A stretch of 64,000 nucleotides of DNA from Pagrus major (Eukaryota; Chordata; Actinopteri; Spariformes; Sparidae): the NCBI RefSeq assembly GCF_040436345.1, contig NC_133223.1, positions 29,623,493-29,687,492 on the forward strand, given 5' to 3'. The notes below the pieces were generated by a model that saw only the letters and a program-made list of their open reading frames with translations, searched no databases and was not told the origin of the DNA. This document shows positions 10,801-23,420 of the stretch, piece by piece. Positions within the stretch are counted from its first letter, which is position 1. Each line of letters starts with the position of its first letter. The position numbers and the translations under genes are program-made.

Positions 10801-11062
10801 CGTTAACATCACTTAACTTAAATGCTATCAATACCATCTTTTGTGCTTATTCATCCATTTTTTAGATGTTAGTGCATCACATGTGCATCCATTCTTTGAA
10901 AACTTTATATAATTATGTTTATTATTCCTGCTCACAGCTCTTCTCGGATAATGATTATTTAAACTTCAAACCAAAATACCTTGTAAGCACCTGGCTTTGT
11001 TTAAAATCTGGCTTACCTGTCCTGACGAAGATGAGCAGCACCAAGGAAACAGTCAACACCAT
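7550..11062 (-). CDS. Receptor activity-modifying protein (RAMP), three exons, 147 aa
   Basis: RAMPs are single-pass membrane partners of calcitonin-family GPCRs; they chaperone the receptor and set its ligand choice. The joined exons are 11062-11017, 10322-10184 and 7808-7550 (46+139+259 nt). The junctions are phase 1 then phase 2 and all are GT-AG. The ATG at 11062-11060 directly follows an in-frame TAG. Residues 1-18 form a signal peptide. Extracellular cysteines are 26, 38, 55, 70, 80 and 102. Their last four gaps (16 from C38 to C55, then 14, 9 and 21) equal human RAMP1. A VHETYFSFC motif, the family HDPP (106-109) and a membrane segment at about 113-131 follow. Six cysteines favour RAMP1/3 type over four-cysteine RAMP2, and chromosome context favours ramp1 or its fish duplicate. 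An N-glycosylation sequon is at N43. The tail lacks the usual basic W-x-S-K-R end. It is divergent to igfbp2. Confidence 0.88.
7941..8061. repeat. Short TTAAAGC-ended MITE
   Basis: Left end TTTAAGCTCCTGTTGGTAAG (7941-7960) and right end CTTACCAACAGCAGCTTTAA (8042-8061) are inverted repeats matching at 18 of 20 positions. A TTAA-like tetranucleotide sits at each end, consistent with a piggyBac-type non-autonomous element. Confidence 0.6.
8427..8785. repeat. Element with long terminal inverted repeats
   Basis: The left end (TCCTTGAAGACGTTTCACCT, then CTCATC-TAGAAGTTCTAACT near 8450) is mirrored by AGTTAGTTAGAACTGAAGAA and GAGGGGTGAAACGTCTTCAA at 8731-8781. The arms are roughly 45-50 bp with a few mismatches. 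The middle carries CCCTAACGACTCTG repeats. It is a non-autonomous DNA-transposon-like unit, and a partial second copy lies at 13776-14035. Confidence 0.6.
8801..8897 (-). repeat. tRNA-derived SINE fragment
   Basis: On the minus strand an A-box-like TAGCTCAGGAGG (8890-8879) is followed, about 34 bases on, by a B-box-like GGTTCAAATCTCC (8845-8833). It then enters the GAAGTGTCCTTGAGCAGGCAG tail (8825-8805), typical of teleost tRNA SINEs. It has no usable tRNA cloverleaf and is not a functional tRNA gene. Confidence 0.6.
10184..10322 (-). CDS. ramp exon 2 (N-terminal half of the ectodomain)
   Basis: The acceptor is TGTTTTCTTCAG|GA and the donor is AAACG|GTAAAA. The exon supplies residues 16-62, including cysteines 26, 38 and 55 and the CPW segment that aligns with the WCDW region of human RAMP1. 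It starts in phase 1 and ends in phase 2. Confidence 0.85.
10323..11016 (-). other. ramp intron 1
   Basis: A 694-bp intron, most of which (10440-10800) is a copy of dispersed repeat family A. Confidence 0.75.
10440..10800 (+). repeat. Dispersed repeat family A, forward copy
   Basis: It contains GACCTCTAGTGGCTGTAGTA, GGAGCAAAGGAGGAAATCAGG, repeated TTACGTA-like motifs, TTTTCCTAAACCTAATCAAA and TTTAGGTATGAGGATGTGTT. The first block recurs at 38220 and, reversed, at 3060-3140. The last two blocks recur at 63330-63490. Confidence 0.55.
11017..11062 (-). CDS. ramp exon 1 (signal peptide)
   Basis: It encodes M-V-L-T-V-S-L-V-L-L-I-F-V-R-T plus the first base of a glycine codon. The donor is ACAG|GTAAGCC. 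An in-frame TAG sits immediately before the ATG, fixing the start. A short signal-peptide exon ending in phase 1 fits the RAMP gene family. Confidence 0.82.
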
Positions 11063-13417
11063 CTATTAAAAACATTGTAAAACTTTCATCAATGTGTCAC
11101 AGGATGGGATCTTTAACACAGTTCACGGTCTACCTTTTAATATGCAAACATTAGGAAGAAGATAAATAAAGTGGGTCAATCAAAATCTTTGTTGTCTCGA
11201 CTTGTGACGTGTTTCATGTCAGGGTGACCGACACACTTTCTCCAGCTGAAAAATCAGTTTTATTCCACTTCCTCACCCACACTTGAGTGATAATGTTGCC
11301 AGACAGCGCTTTGATTAAACCAAATCAAAAAGGCAAATTCACGACCTCTTTACTTCCTACAAAGGTGATGCACACATTTAGTTTACAGAGCTCTATATTA
11401 CTTTCCAAGCAGGATCTTTAAACAAGTTCAACTCAAGTCAGATTTTGAAGATGTGTTTGAAACAGACGTGATGACCATCTGCTTCCTGGACATTCCCACA
11501 AATTAATGAATTTATCTCGTGGGAGGCAGACACTGAAAACAGATGTTACTAGGGAATGCAGCAACACAAAGTTTTTTTTGTTTGTTTTTTTTTAAAATAT
11601 GCACACATGTAATATCTGTGCTTGTATGAAACAAATACACTGTAAATGCTGTTAGTTACAGGTCCCAATGAAAAATGAAAAAACTGCAGAACAAATGGAT
11701 TTAATCTCATAAACTTAAACAAAAGGTCAATTGTATGTCAGTTAAATAAAGCAGGTTTAACATGTTAAATGCCCAATCTGATCAACAAAGAGAAAACACA
11801 GTACGAGCACGTACCCCGGCCTTCTACGTTGCTGATTAAAGCAGTATTGTTTCCCCTCGTGGATCCCTGGGAAAAGCCTTGATTACAACCTGTGCTGAAG
11901 ATGCTTCAGAATAGTTTACCAGCCAACTCACAGATGCACAACTGGTCACAAAAAAGCCTCTGTGTGATCTGGTCCAGTTTCTTATCGGTGCAACTCAGAG
12001 CTAATTGGATTGTGCAACAGCAATGGACAGCCTGCTTCCTTTCCCAGACTGAGCCCGGCTGTTCCCATGCTACCCAAAGACATTTTCCACACACAGCCCC
12101 CCAGAGACACTTGAACTAAGAGGCCTCAATGTCAGCAAGCCCGGATGGTTGCATCTCACATATATGGTCAATGCCAATGTTTATGTCTTGTGGTAATTCT
12201 TACTCCTATTTAAGGTTAGAGAGGGGTTAGAGATCAGGGGGTGGCCTGGGTTTTGATAATCCACTGAGCAAAAAGGTGGAGAAGTGCCATGAACAGGCTG
12301 TTATTTGCAGGGTAGGCATGCACACAAACCAGAAAGTCAAACATTCACAACCAGAGGCGACTCCCAGTTTCCAGTTCACCTGATGAGCCTTGTGTCTGTG
12401 GACTGAAACCTGAATGTTCCCGTCCATGCTCATTTTTTTTGGAAATGGATGTGAACATGTATAATTCCCTGATTCATTTAGAAACGATCTAACGATGGTG
12501 AATGCAACTGGAGTGAAATCAAACTGGCAGCATCATCTGGAAATGTTGTTGATGAGAGTGTCTTGAGATAGCTCAAACCCATAAACTAATCAATAAAAAG
12601 TTTCATAGAACACAGCTGATTTTTGCCGTGTGTGGCTTGCGTATCGTGTTTGAATAATGCAGGTTACAGCTGAAGTTTCATGTGAAGACAGAGCTTCTCT
12701 CTCTACATGCTGGTTAAGGTGACAACTGGATACTGGATCAAATTCAGTCCTCGCTCTTCATGTTCAGCCACTGTTTGATAAAATTAATCCTGGACAGACT
12801 TCTTGCTTCAGGGCTGTATGGTGTTCCCCGGAGTGAATTACATGATCGTCTGTTTTCCACAGATCTGCTTCCGAACCTGCTTCCAGAGCAGACACTTTCA
12901 TTTTTTTAAAACTTACATGGGTAAACTACGTGCGTCATCAAATCTATTAGAAGGAAATGTTCCCTTGTGTGGACATTATTAACTAACACCGCTTTTGTGA
13001 GGAGACGTAAGCGGCGTCTCCTGAAAACAATTTGCCCTCAAGTCAAATTTTCTTAATATAATAAAACAGAAACGATATTTTATTAAAAATCATTCCAAGC
13101 CCTTTTTTTTAAACTTAATCCTACAACCTCATCAGTCTCTTGTTAAGAGCTGGATATCAGAATCCTCCCAAATATAGGCCTCCTTTTCACTCCTCTCCTT
13201 TGAATTATACTCATGACTGAGGAAAATGAGTGACTGTGGAAAATGTGATCACCTTTCCGTGGCATTCCATTTGTCTCGACTAAATGACTCTCTGAAAGAC
13301 GGATCTTTCAGGAGCCCAGTTAAAATATCTCTCAGCGCCGCTGCACTATCAGGTCGTTCTGCTTAAGTGTAAAATTAAACGTTCCAACATTGTTCAGCTA
13401 TTGCCCATTCATTTGCC

Positions 13418-13430
13418 GTTGCTAAGCAAC
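13418..13430. promoter_or_regulatory. X-box-like palindrome (RFX-type site)
   Basis: GTTGCTAAGCAAC is a near-perfect 13-bp palindrome matching the RFX half-site pattern (GTTGC / GCAAC). It lies 4.7 kb before the igfbp2 start in non-repetitive sequence. Function is inferred from the motif alone. Confidence 0.25.
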
Positions 13431-13775
13431 AGGTACACATAATACAGTCCTAATGCACTTATGCGAGCGGAGAAATTGCTGAGGAGCGGTCATAAGAAAA
13501 CATTTCCATTTCTCTAAATTGAAGGCATAATGGTGTCGGAGACGGAGCAAACAGAGAGACCCTGCAGATAGACACGGTCCTGTAAATGCATGTGCTGTTT
13601 GGACAGCGGCTGCCATGTAAAGTCATGGAAAATAGTTTCTCAGGTAGGAACAAGAGAAGAAGAAATGAAGTGCGAACGTGATATTTGCAACGTGTCCTCA
13701 TACCTGAATGACAGAAAAGTGTTATTTGCCATTGACTCCCAAAACAACACATATGACTGTTCTGAGTGCTGTATC

Positions 13776-14035
13776 GTAGGCAACCTCTCATCCAAGAGAC
13801 TTCTTCAGTTACTAACTAACTAAAGGGAGTTTGCAGGCTTTTAAACTCTGTGTGGGAGTGTCCTCACAGAGTCGTTAAGGACACGTGAGCCCTGAGTTTC
13901 AATGTCGTTAGGGCCACTTGTGGGTCGTTGACCCAAACGGCCTTCATGTGGGTTGCTAGGGCTAGGTGAGCCCAGGTGTGAATGGTTGTTAAGCTGCCTG
14001 GAGGGGGGAACTCAGTACTGGATTGTAGGTGGGTA
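13776..14035. repeat. Partial second copy of the 8427-8785 element
   Basis: CTCTCATCCAAGAGACTTCT, CTAACTAACTAAAGGGAG, the CAGAGTCGTTAAGGACACGT block and GGTGTGAATGGTTGTTAAGC match the reverse complement of 8570-8760. Only one terminal arm is recognisable. Confidence 0.55.
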
Positions 14036-14754
14036 ATAAGTAGAGTTGCAGGCCACAGTCGTTATATGACTGTTGGTGATCTTTGTTGTCACGTGGTTGT
14101 CAGTCTGTAACGAGTTGAGGGAGTACTCGGCTGAAACGAGTATCAGGTACAGCTAATGTAAAAAGTTTTATCCAAGTAAAATGTGTCAATATCTGTACTG
14201 GTGATGAAGCAAAAATCCTCACTGGGTAGTTTATTCATTCAAGTTTAGAAAAACTTGTGCTGTTGCAATGATAAACTGACAGGGGGCGCTACAGGACAGG
14301 ATAGTGCATGGTACAGGTGGGTGCAATGTGAGGTAGAGAAGAAGAAGAAGAAAGGAAGAAATGAAGTACAGACCATGTTTCTCCAGCTAGTTGTTTTGTT
14401 TTCTTCAAGTATATCATATGATACAAAAATTGTAAATAGTTCTCTTTCTCTTATGATAAAAACATTGATCTCAAGCTCAATTCTGAGACTGTTCTGGACG
14501 CAGTTTTCTTATAAATAATAAATACAGCAACTTCTGAATAACTCATCAATTTTAGGCTTAAAATAGCAACTTCAGGGTTATCCCCGCCCAATTTTGGGGT
14601 TAAGCACCACCCACTTTTGGAGTGCCCCTTCCGTGTATGGCTATGGATACAGATAATTTAGTTTGTTAATAGTTAATGGTGTACTCGGACTGAACTACTT
14701 GGTAGTTTGAGTGAAAGATCGTGGCTTCGGTTAAAATAAGTACATTTGTTAAAG

Positions 14755-15100
14755 TTGAGTTACGTAACTATGTTACATAAATTAACTTACGTACGCTAGT
14801 TAAAATAAGTCAGTGTTGTTTTTTGGTTTTGTCTCCTTGGTGAAAGTGTTTGACCCAACCATCAACCCCAAACCTCCTGCCTAAGCCAAAGTGCCAGGCT
14901 TTGAAGCTAATTTCACATTGTGACCTATTTGTGTAATGACAACATCCCATGATTCACTGTGTAGAGCTGGAGAAAGGTTGCAATTAGCTTAGCATAAAAA
15001 AACAGGTGGTAAACAGCTAGCCTGGCTCTGTCTAACATGTCTGGATGATGAACTGTAGCTATAAAGACATCTGAGATCAGATATTGGGGTGGATTAGAAA
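14755..15100. repeat. Repeat-derived mixture: family A-like and fold-back element fragment
   Basis: TTACGTAACTATGTTACATA and CCCCAAACCTCCTGCCTAAG (14755-14886) resemble family A. GGTTGCAATTAGCTTAGC and GCTAGCCTGGCTCTGTCTAA (14976-15034) resemble the internal part of the fold-back family at 21-572. Boundaries are unclear. Confidence 0.35.
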
Positions 15101-17845
15101 TCATTATCACGAAAATTGTCCACAATCCAGTGAAGAGTGAAAGCAGAGAGAGGCACTTATGATGCTGTATGCCGTCTGCAAACCAGATGGATGTGCAACA
15201 ATACAGACCGGTCTTAGTCACCCTCTCGTACCCTTCTCACCACCGTCAGTAAAAAAGTAAGACGGCTAATTTCAACAGACAGTTATCCAATGAGTGCATC
15301 TAATGAGCACAATGCTTTACCAGCCTCTAGGGGCCGTAGACTGAACTGTCTTGTGATATGCCAGCTGTTGAGTGGAACAAGTGTCTCCCATCACCGTGCA
15401 GCTGCATACAGTACGTGGGTGGGAAGGAAACTGTTAGTGCCTTAAAATGTCAGTGGGTTGGAATTTTTGTTGAAATTGGAGTTTGGGCCAGAAAGATGGA
15501 AATTTCAACACCCATTGTAATGCATGAGTGTCTGCCACATTCTTTCATAGATCTACCACCGGGAGGGCGTCAAAGTAAGAAATCTTTAAAATCCTATATA
15601 TAGTGGCTTTAACCAAAACTATTTCAGAACCAAAGATCTTAAGTTTACTTCTAATATGCTTTATTTTAGTGTTTTTCAACTAACACTTACTTACAATTTA
15701 GTTTTGTTTGTAGGTAATTTACTCCAAAATACAACAAAACCTATAATTTAGAGCTTTTTTCCCACCTTAAGTCCTGGACCAAACCTTTTTTTCCAAGTCC
15801 AGAAACTTTATACAACTGTCAAGTGAGGTTGGAAGGACCTGACAGACGTTACTTCATACCCAGACCAGCAGCTAAGCTGAAGCGTGTTATACACAGTGAG
15901 CTGCACTTACAGGGCTGGAAAACCCTAACGTGCATCCTGGGGTCAGTCAAAGACGAGGAAATATCTTCCTCGTGTAATGGGTGAGAAGCTTCCTGTTAGC
16001 GCAGCGTCTCCCAAGAGGCGCAGCACGCGCTTCATCATATGACTGATGTGTAAGTCCATCATTACATCATCTGTCACTACGTAATCATCATTCATGCCCT
16101 TGTGCTCCTCATTAGTCCCGACAGTCAAATCCTATAATCCTAACTTTTCTGTTTGAATTAATGGAGCAAAGTAAAGATGTTATATATTAATATCACTTGT
16201 AATTATGCTATATTTCCTTGCAAATTAATCGAGACACTCAGACTACTTTCTTTTTCTTTTCTTACAATACTAAGTGGCAAGTTCCTTACCAGTCTTAAAT
16301 CTTAAATGAAGCACCAGGTAGTCTTAAAACCGAAAATGAAATCATTGATTTAGTTATGCGACTTGAATCCAGTTAAAAAATCTAAAAAAATAAAAATTAA
16401 TGATTAAAAAATGGCGTACCAGTTGTGATTTGTCTTACAGCAGAGTCAATTTTACACACACACCCACAAACAATGTCATATTCGCCATTATAGTTCAGGA
16501 ACATCAGACACAGTCCAAGAACACTGTGCACTTTCTCCCACTTATTTACAGGGCAAACAGAAATGTATTTTTCCATCCCTTCAGCCTCATTTCCTCCTCC
16601 AAAATGGCCATAAAGTTGAATAAGCACCTCTCAAAAAAACGTTATTTATAACCCTCTTAAAAGCAGGCTTTATTGAATATGCTGTTGTGTTGGAATGCAT
16701 CGCCTCATAAACAGGCAACCAAACTTTAAACTTGTCTGATTTTTACTGTTAATCATTGAGTCTGTCATAGCTGGTGTTTGGAAAAGACAACATCAGATGC
16801 TGACAGATCCCGTCACCATGTTGGGAGTTTTAAACTGAATTGTCACTACTGCTACTACCGCTGTTGTGTCTTCTCTAAAACTAGAGACTACAGATTAAAC
16901 ACAGGTATAATTCAGTGTGATAACCACAGGTAGGTCTATTTGATCAAAAAGTCAGATATTGCACAAGTTGCAGCAGACAGATCATCAAACAGAACACAAG
17001 TATTGACGTTTCTTCAGAAAAAATCCATGCATGAGCTACTGTACACCCTCTTATACTCCTATACTAGCACAACAAGTGCGGCACGTCATAATGTTTCAGT
17101 TTTGGCCCTCCAAGGGAAAAGTTGTGGTGCTTCCGAGCCTCTAGTTCTTAAACTTGGGAGTTGGCCCCCCGTTAAGAAAATAAAAACCAATCCAGGATGT
17201 GAAACTAAGTTGAAATATGATTTATCCGAGGGTTTTCTAAAGTGATTTTGCTGACCTTTATGTCAATAACATTCAAATTTGTTTTTTTTTTAAATAGTTG
17301 CTACCCCTACAATTGACAAAAATTGTAGGGTGGCGTAAACTTTTTACAGCTTCTAAAGGGGGGCATCTATGTTGATGTAATTATCTGACTATAGGAAAAT
17401 AAATTATTCTTTGTTCATTAAGATAAAATAAAAGAACACGAAGTTAAACTGAGAGAAAAAAAGCGGAGGCAAGAAACACCACAGCGAGGTCAACCCTGTG
17501 TCACAACTGTCACAACACCATTGGGCACAAGTCAACAGTCACTTGAGTCTGAGGCCGTAATCACTTGGGTTTTTTCCAGATGCATTCGGCAACCCGGCAC
17601 ATTATGTTGACTACCACCACTCGGCAAAATAATTGGGCTGCATAGGAATGGGGGAGGAATTTCTGGCCCCCTGGCTTCACCTTTAACTGAGTGCCAGGTG
17701 ATGTGCAACAAATGAAGCGGCCACATCACAGCCACTCAGGACTAGTTGTAATATCAGGTTTTCTAGGATTTGCTTTGAGTTTGGAGTCTGCCTTGTGCAG
17801 AGTCAGTTGTATTTGTCATTTCAGTGCACTTTTTAAAGCTTAAAT

Positions 17846-17853
17846 TATATAAT
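17846..17853 (+). promoter_or_regulatory. igfbp2: Weak TATA-like element upstream of igfbp2
   Basis: TTATATAA occurs 233 bp before the ATG in an AT-rich stretch. No other core promoter motif supports it, so this is a tentative call. Confidence 0.18.
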
Positions 17854-18085
17854 TATCCGCACAAATAAAGCAAACTAAATGAATCATTCCAGGATGTACT
17901 TTGATGGCAGAGTAATGGGCTCCCTTGTTTGGTCAGGAGGTAATATGAGAGCAGATAGGACCCTGTCAGTGGTATCACAGTGTTTGCCCACACAGTTGAC
18001 TTTCAGGATCATGAGGTTCAAACTGTTATCGTCCAAGGGTCACTCAGACTTTCAGTAGTCACTAATAAACCTAGAAAGTGTGAGA

Positions 18086-18446
18086 ATGATCATATATTTT
18101 ACCTACGGGCTGCTGTTGGCATACCTTTCTTTACCTAAAGTCTTACTTGGGGATTTGGCTTTCCGATGTCCAAGTTGTACCGCCGAGCGTCTGGCTGCGT
18201 GTCCCAAAGTCGCAACGATGTGTCCAGAGATAGTGAGGGAGCTGGGCTGCGGCTGCTGTCCGGTGTGTGCCAGGCAGGAGGGGGAGCTCTGCGGGGTCTA
18301 CACGCCGAGGTGCTCCAGCGGCCTGAGGTGCTACCCGAGCATGGAGGCTGAATTACCTCTGCAGCAGCTCATCCAGGGTTTAGGACGATGTGGACAAAAA
18401 GTGGACTTGGATGTCACGACAAGTCTGGACCACCAGGCAACAAATG
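18086..18446 (+). CDS. igfbp2: igfbp2 exon 1 (signal peptide and IGF-binding N-domain)
   Basis: 120 codons plus one base, with donor AAATG|GTAAGT. It carries the 12-cysteine N-terminal domain, with GCGCC at ORF-relative codons near 50-54 and CGVYTPRC following. Confidence 0.93.
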
Positions 18447-21400
18447 GTAAGTTGGTCCTGTAATAATTTTGTGTAAAAAATGGCGCCTTGTGATGGGAAT
18501 ATTTTTATTTAGCCTCTTTCAGCTCATTGTTTTGGTTTCAGAGCCGGCAAGTTTACTGTCTGGTTCAGCCTCACTGCTTTTATCAACATTGTTTTCAGAA
18601 GGAAGGCAGCTGTTTTTAGCAAAAAGGCTCAGACTTCCCTATAATATGCTAACGTCCTACAACCTGAAGTTAGCACCTAGCTAACGAACATAGCTGGGTA
18701 GCATAGTGATATTTAGCAGCTAAAGAGCCAGATATTTTGCAGTTTTGCACGTAGAAAGACGAGGAAATTAAACTTGCTAAAGCCCCGCAAAAGACAAGGT
18801 ACATAACAGCTGCTAGCTTGTTTACGTTTGTTAGCTAACAGGTCAGGGTAAGGGTAACTTGCCATTTCTAGCTCAGAGGTTGTCCCCAAACACACAGATA
18901 GGGAAGAGGAGACAAGAGACCAAAACGTGAATGTAAATGGCTGTTCGTTGGGTCAGAAAAATGAAAAAGAACGGTTGAAATGTGTATTTAAAGTTAGATG
19001 CAGGCCCCAGAACGTCTTTGAATCACTCTCAAGGGATGTGAACGTTTCAAAATAATTAACAGTGACTGGTTGCAATGCTTTTATTACTGCTTTCCTTATT
19101 TCCCTGTTTTATTTTAACAGTAGAGATTGCAATCACTCAGTTTATCCACTAAATAGATAACATCTACTCTTGCGGTCCCAGGAACAAAATGTTCTGTCCC
19201 TGTTAGGGAGCCTGCATCATTGTGGTTTTCCAAAGGATCTTTTGTATGATGGGAAAATACAGAGAGTAAACATTTACGATGTAGCACAGAACCAGAACAA
19301 AGCAGAAATTACTTACAGGTTCTGTGAGACGAATAACAACTTTCTGACTGTATGAGAGGCATTGTTTTCAATACGCTTATCGTCTGTAACTTTAAAGACT
19401 TGATTTTTCGTTGGCAAAATATGCCCTTTCTTGATATTTTGTTGGGGCTAGCTGGTTAGCATGCTAACTTCAGTATGAGATGTTAAACATAACACTGTTG
19501 TTTCTTCACAATCTGTTGATATTGGACATATCTCACAAACTGCCCATTTAAATTGAAAGAGGACTACTGCAAATGTGTAGGTGTCTACATTTTTTAATAT
19601 ATAATACTGGTCCTCTGCCAAGTACTTGCATACTGTTACCTTATACAAACCCATCCAATATCCATCGGGGAGTGTCATATATTAATTAATATACTTCAAG
19701 CGTGCCAGCATCACTCAGCCAGCCAGTTTCATCATACCTGAGGGGCACGACATCAAAACCACTAGCTCAAAGTGAAGAAGTTTTAATGGAGAAGCAAAAA
19801 CAATATTCTCTCTGCAGGACTCTTCTTATATCAGAAAAACCACATCTACATCAAACGTATTCGGTCACAATAACGACCCAAGATAAATAACCCAGAAATC
19901 CTGCAGAGACAGAGAAATGTCAAGCCTGTTCTCTCCCACATTACAGTTACAGGGGGACAAAGGGTCACCATTGATTCCTGAAAATGAATTTTGACATATG
20001 CACTGTGTTTGGCAAGCAGTGGCAGGCCAACATCTGTGAGTGCAAACAAGCTTTATCCCTCGGGTGAACCCTTAACATGTCTGTAACCCACATATCCGCA
20101 CAGCTCTCGTATTGGGAGTCTTATTTTGATGTACGCTATTGTTTACGGGACTTCAGGAAAAGTGATTTAATGCACATTTAAAGTTAAAAACATAAAAGCA
20201 ATTTTTGAAATATGGAAGATGCACCCACTAGAAGCTCTTCAGAGTGGTATCGGGAACATTGCAGATCTCCACGGTAATCAATTTCGCAATCGAGCTCTTC
20301 TTTTATATGATCGTGTATCTTTGGTGAACTCTCCGAGGAATGCATCTGATAATTTCTTGGACTGAAATGTTCTCACACAATAAAAGACTCAACGGAGGTG
20401 ATTTCTTCAGGACTCTTCGAGGTTTTGTTGGGAGAGGGTAGTAAAAACAAACCCCATTCCAGAGCCTGTAACTTTAGCTAGGCGTGATGGACTTTGTCTG
20501 CGCTCTCTGCTGTGATTTACCGTCTTCGGTGCTCAAACCATTTAGAAGACATAAAGGAAAAGCTGAAAATGAGCATCAGATCAGACTGCGGTTTGCCCTC
20601 GGTTCACTCTGTTATGGTTGGCTTTTCAAGCATGAGCGACTGCGGGCTATCAGATGTCAACATCTGTCTCCTTTGTACCCATTAAAATGCACATTTCGGG
20701 GTCGTTTCATATAGTCGGTTGAGATTGCATTCGCACTTCTTAACAACCACACTGCTGCTCCCTTCAAAGAGATCAGAGATTTCCATTTTGTTATGGTATT
20801 GTGGCGTAATCCTGAGTTTAAATGGCATCATTCTCACCTGGAGTAAACAGCATGACGACCTCAGAGTTCAAATAAACCACTCCAGCTTTGTCTGATGTTC
20901 AACTTTGACATGAAGTTGCCCTTTCAAACTGCTGATGTCATTAACGTGGCATGCCTCTGCGTCTCCTGCTCCTCCACACTTGCAGCAACAGGACTTTTTG
21001 AACAGAAAACAGCAACGCTGATGTTTTAAATCCATGGTTTGAATTCTTCCAATCCAACCGTGTGTAATATTAGAAGTGGCACATCATCTTCACTGTTTCC
21101 ACTTTAAGTATTTTTGCAATGGGAGTCGACTTGGAAATGTTCTCTCAGTCGTAGTCTACAAAGGTTTCAGTCAGTCTCCATGTGAATCAGTTTCTCTGCG
21201 TTTGAATCCCGGACAAAGAAGATGACTTCACTGTCTCTCCGGGCAGGTGTGGAGCATCTGTCAGTGACTGTCAGTGGACGCATCATTACGCAACAATATT
21301 TGTGTTACCCATCAGTATTTCAGCATTTATACAGGGAAGCTCTGTTGAGCAATGCATGCTCTTTGTTCAGCACAGCTCTGTGTTGTTTTAACGCACTTGA

Positions 21401-23376
21401 AAAGCTGGTATCCAGTACTTCCAGCAGCACTTTGTACATTTAATTACTCCAATATATTGGTGAGGATGAGAGTTGCTCCGGAGGCCTTAAATAACCATAG
21501 GGATTAAATAAAACCGCTGGTAGAGTGCTGTGAACTTCAGCATAGTTTGTTTCCTGTAGAAACAAGTGTTTACAGTCGCCATTAGCGCTGTGCGTTACCA
21601 CGAGCCCCCAGCCACAACCACCACCACCACTCACCATTAGTGCTAGCGGCCTGCTAACTTTGCCTGGACTTGCAGCTCCCAGTGAACACCGGGTGTGTAA
21701 CAACACAGCCTCCCAGAAGACGCCAGATTTGGCTCCTGGCACCCCTGGGTTGAGTCTGCAAATAGAAACACTGACTTAGCTGCAAGGCTGACTGAGCTAA
21801 CCACGTAACGCTCACTTAGTGGAGATTTTTAGCAACAAAGCAACCTGTATCTCTGTCAGAGCTCTCCATAAATCGCCTTGGGACTGGCCTCCATTGTTCT
21901 CGCCTGCTACTCACGGCCCCAATCTGGAGGTTTTCATTAGGAGCCTGCAGTAGTTAGCAGTTACTTTAGCAACAAGAAAAGCTTATCTATCCAAAGTAAT
22001 GGCTGAGCAGACGTAAAACATAACATTTCTCCACAGCATATGATCAAGTTTCACCCAAATCAGTGAATGAACGTTATAAAGTTGTATTTTTGCACAGTAA
22101 TCTGAGGCCTCCTCCCCAGAAACACATTAACAAAAAAATCAGTATACTCGAGTGCAGGATGAGGCATGAACTTTATTTTAAATCCTTTTTTCTGGAAACT
22201 CACCTACTTTTTTGCCAACGTACAGTACAGGTGAGATATGGAGCAATAAAACACTTGACTGGGAACTTTAATTGGTCAGAATCGAATATAACCACCACTT
22301 GAAACAAGGAGAACAGTGACAATGATGTCCTAAATGCATTTTCAATAAATGAACAGATACATAGTTTCCTTTTACACATCAGGGTAGGTCCACTGTCTGT
22401 AAGGGAGGGAAATTATATGTGTACTTGCAGCCGTCTGAATGATGGACTATGTGCTCTCACACAGTAGTTGCAGACAGGATCTTCCCAAAATAGAAACACA
22501 GATAACAGCTTTTTCGCACAGATATCCTGTAAACTTCCTGTTTGTTTTTTGTTTTTTAACATTATATCAAGAACAAGATCTGTAATAAGTCTTTTTCACA
22601 GCAACATTCTGACTTGTCATAGTAGGAAAAGCACATTAATAACATTAATGATCGCTTCGTTGCCGTGAGGTTGTCCCAGTAAGTCAAGGCAGTGAGCCAG
22701 CGTGCACGATGCCAGGGACCATGAAAGTGAAGCAGCTAAATAAAAAAATCATCCATTAACTGTATTATTTACCTGTGATTTTTCCTACTGTGCCATGTCA
22801 AAGTGTCTGCAGTGTAAAAGCAACAAGGGAAATATGAAAAATTAGGAGCCAGAATTACGTTGAAAATACCTCTGTAACAAGCTCAGTGAGCCTGGCCTTA
22901 CTGGAGTTATTTTTTATTATGTTGATCATGTGCTGTTACCATGGAATCAAGGAATGAGAGCCGTGTTAAAGCAACTTTTTAAAGTTCAAATGTGCGACGT
23001 GCACAGTCCACAGCCTCTGAGGAGCTTTACAGAAATGTGTCTGTCTTTGCACACAGCTTAGTTACACTCAGCCCAGTTATATCTAGGAAGTACAAACACA
23101 CGGGACTGATCTGAACGTCACGATTTAAAGTCCAACTCACCACCGTGATAATAGAGGGGCATGTGTGCGTTCTGTGCCCAATATGCAGACCACCAATCCT
23201 CAACTGACAAACCCCCTTCTCCAGCCAATAGGAAGCCACTGTCCTATATTCTTTCTTTTCTTTGCACTTTCCTTGTTTCTTGTGTTGTCGGTGGTCCAGG
23301 ACTGCCCTTCTTGCCCTGCAGGTGATCCTCTGCTGAGACATGCTCCCTCTCTCAGGTCTTTAATTACTCTATGTAG

Positions 23377-23420
<44 letters not shown>

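Larger units (their letters stand above)
11063..18085. other. Intergenic DNA between divergent ramp and igfbp2, with their 5' flanks
   Basis: No further gene is supported. The flank must hold both promoters. Visible items are an X-box-like palindrome (13418), a partial inverted-repeat element (13776-14035), a fish repeat fragment at 14940-15100 and a TA-rich spot 233 bp before the igfbp2 ATG. 11100-13400 and 15600-17800 are AT-rich and show nothing that I recognise. Confidence 0.5.

Noticed and set aside
17303..17331. 10-bp inverted repeat around CCCTACAATT
   Set aside because: Short stem in AT-rich DNA with no terminator or RNA-gene context in a vertebrate genome.
18080..18085. GTG at 18080 as the igfbp2 start
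   Set aside because: An ATG six bases later at 18086 has A at -3 and gives a normal signal peptide; a non-AUG start is not needed.
21440..21980. Possible interspersed repeat in igfbp2 intron 1
   Set aside because: GTGGTGGTTGTGGCTGGGGG and GCTAGCGGCCTGCTAAC on the minus strand look repeat-like, but I found neither ends nor a second copy in the window.
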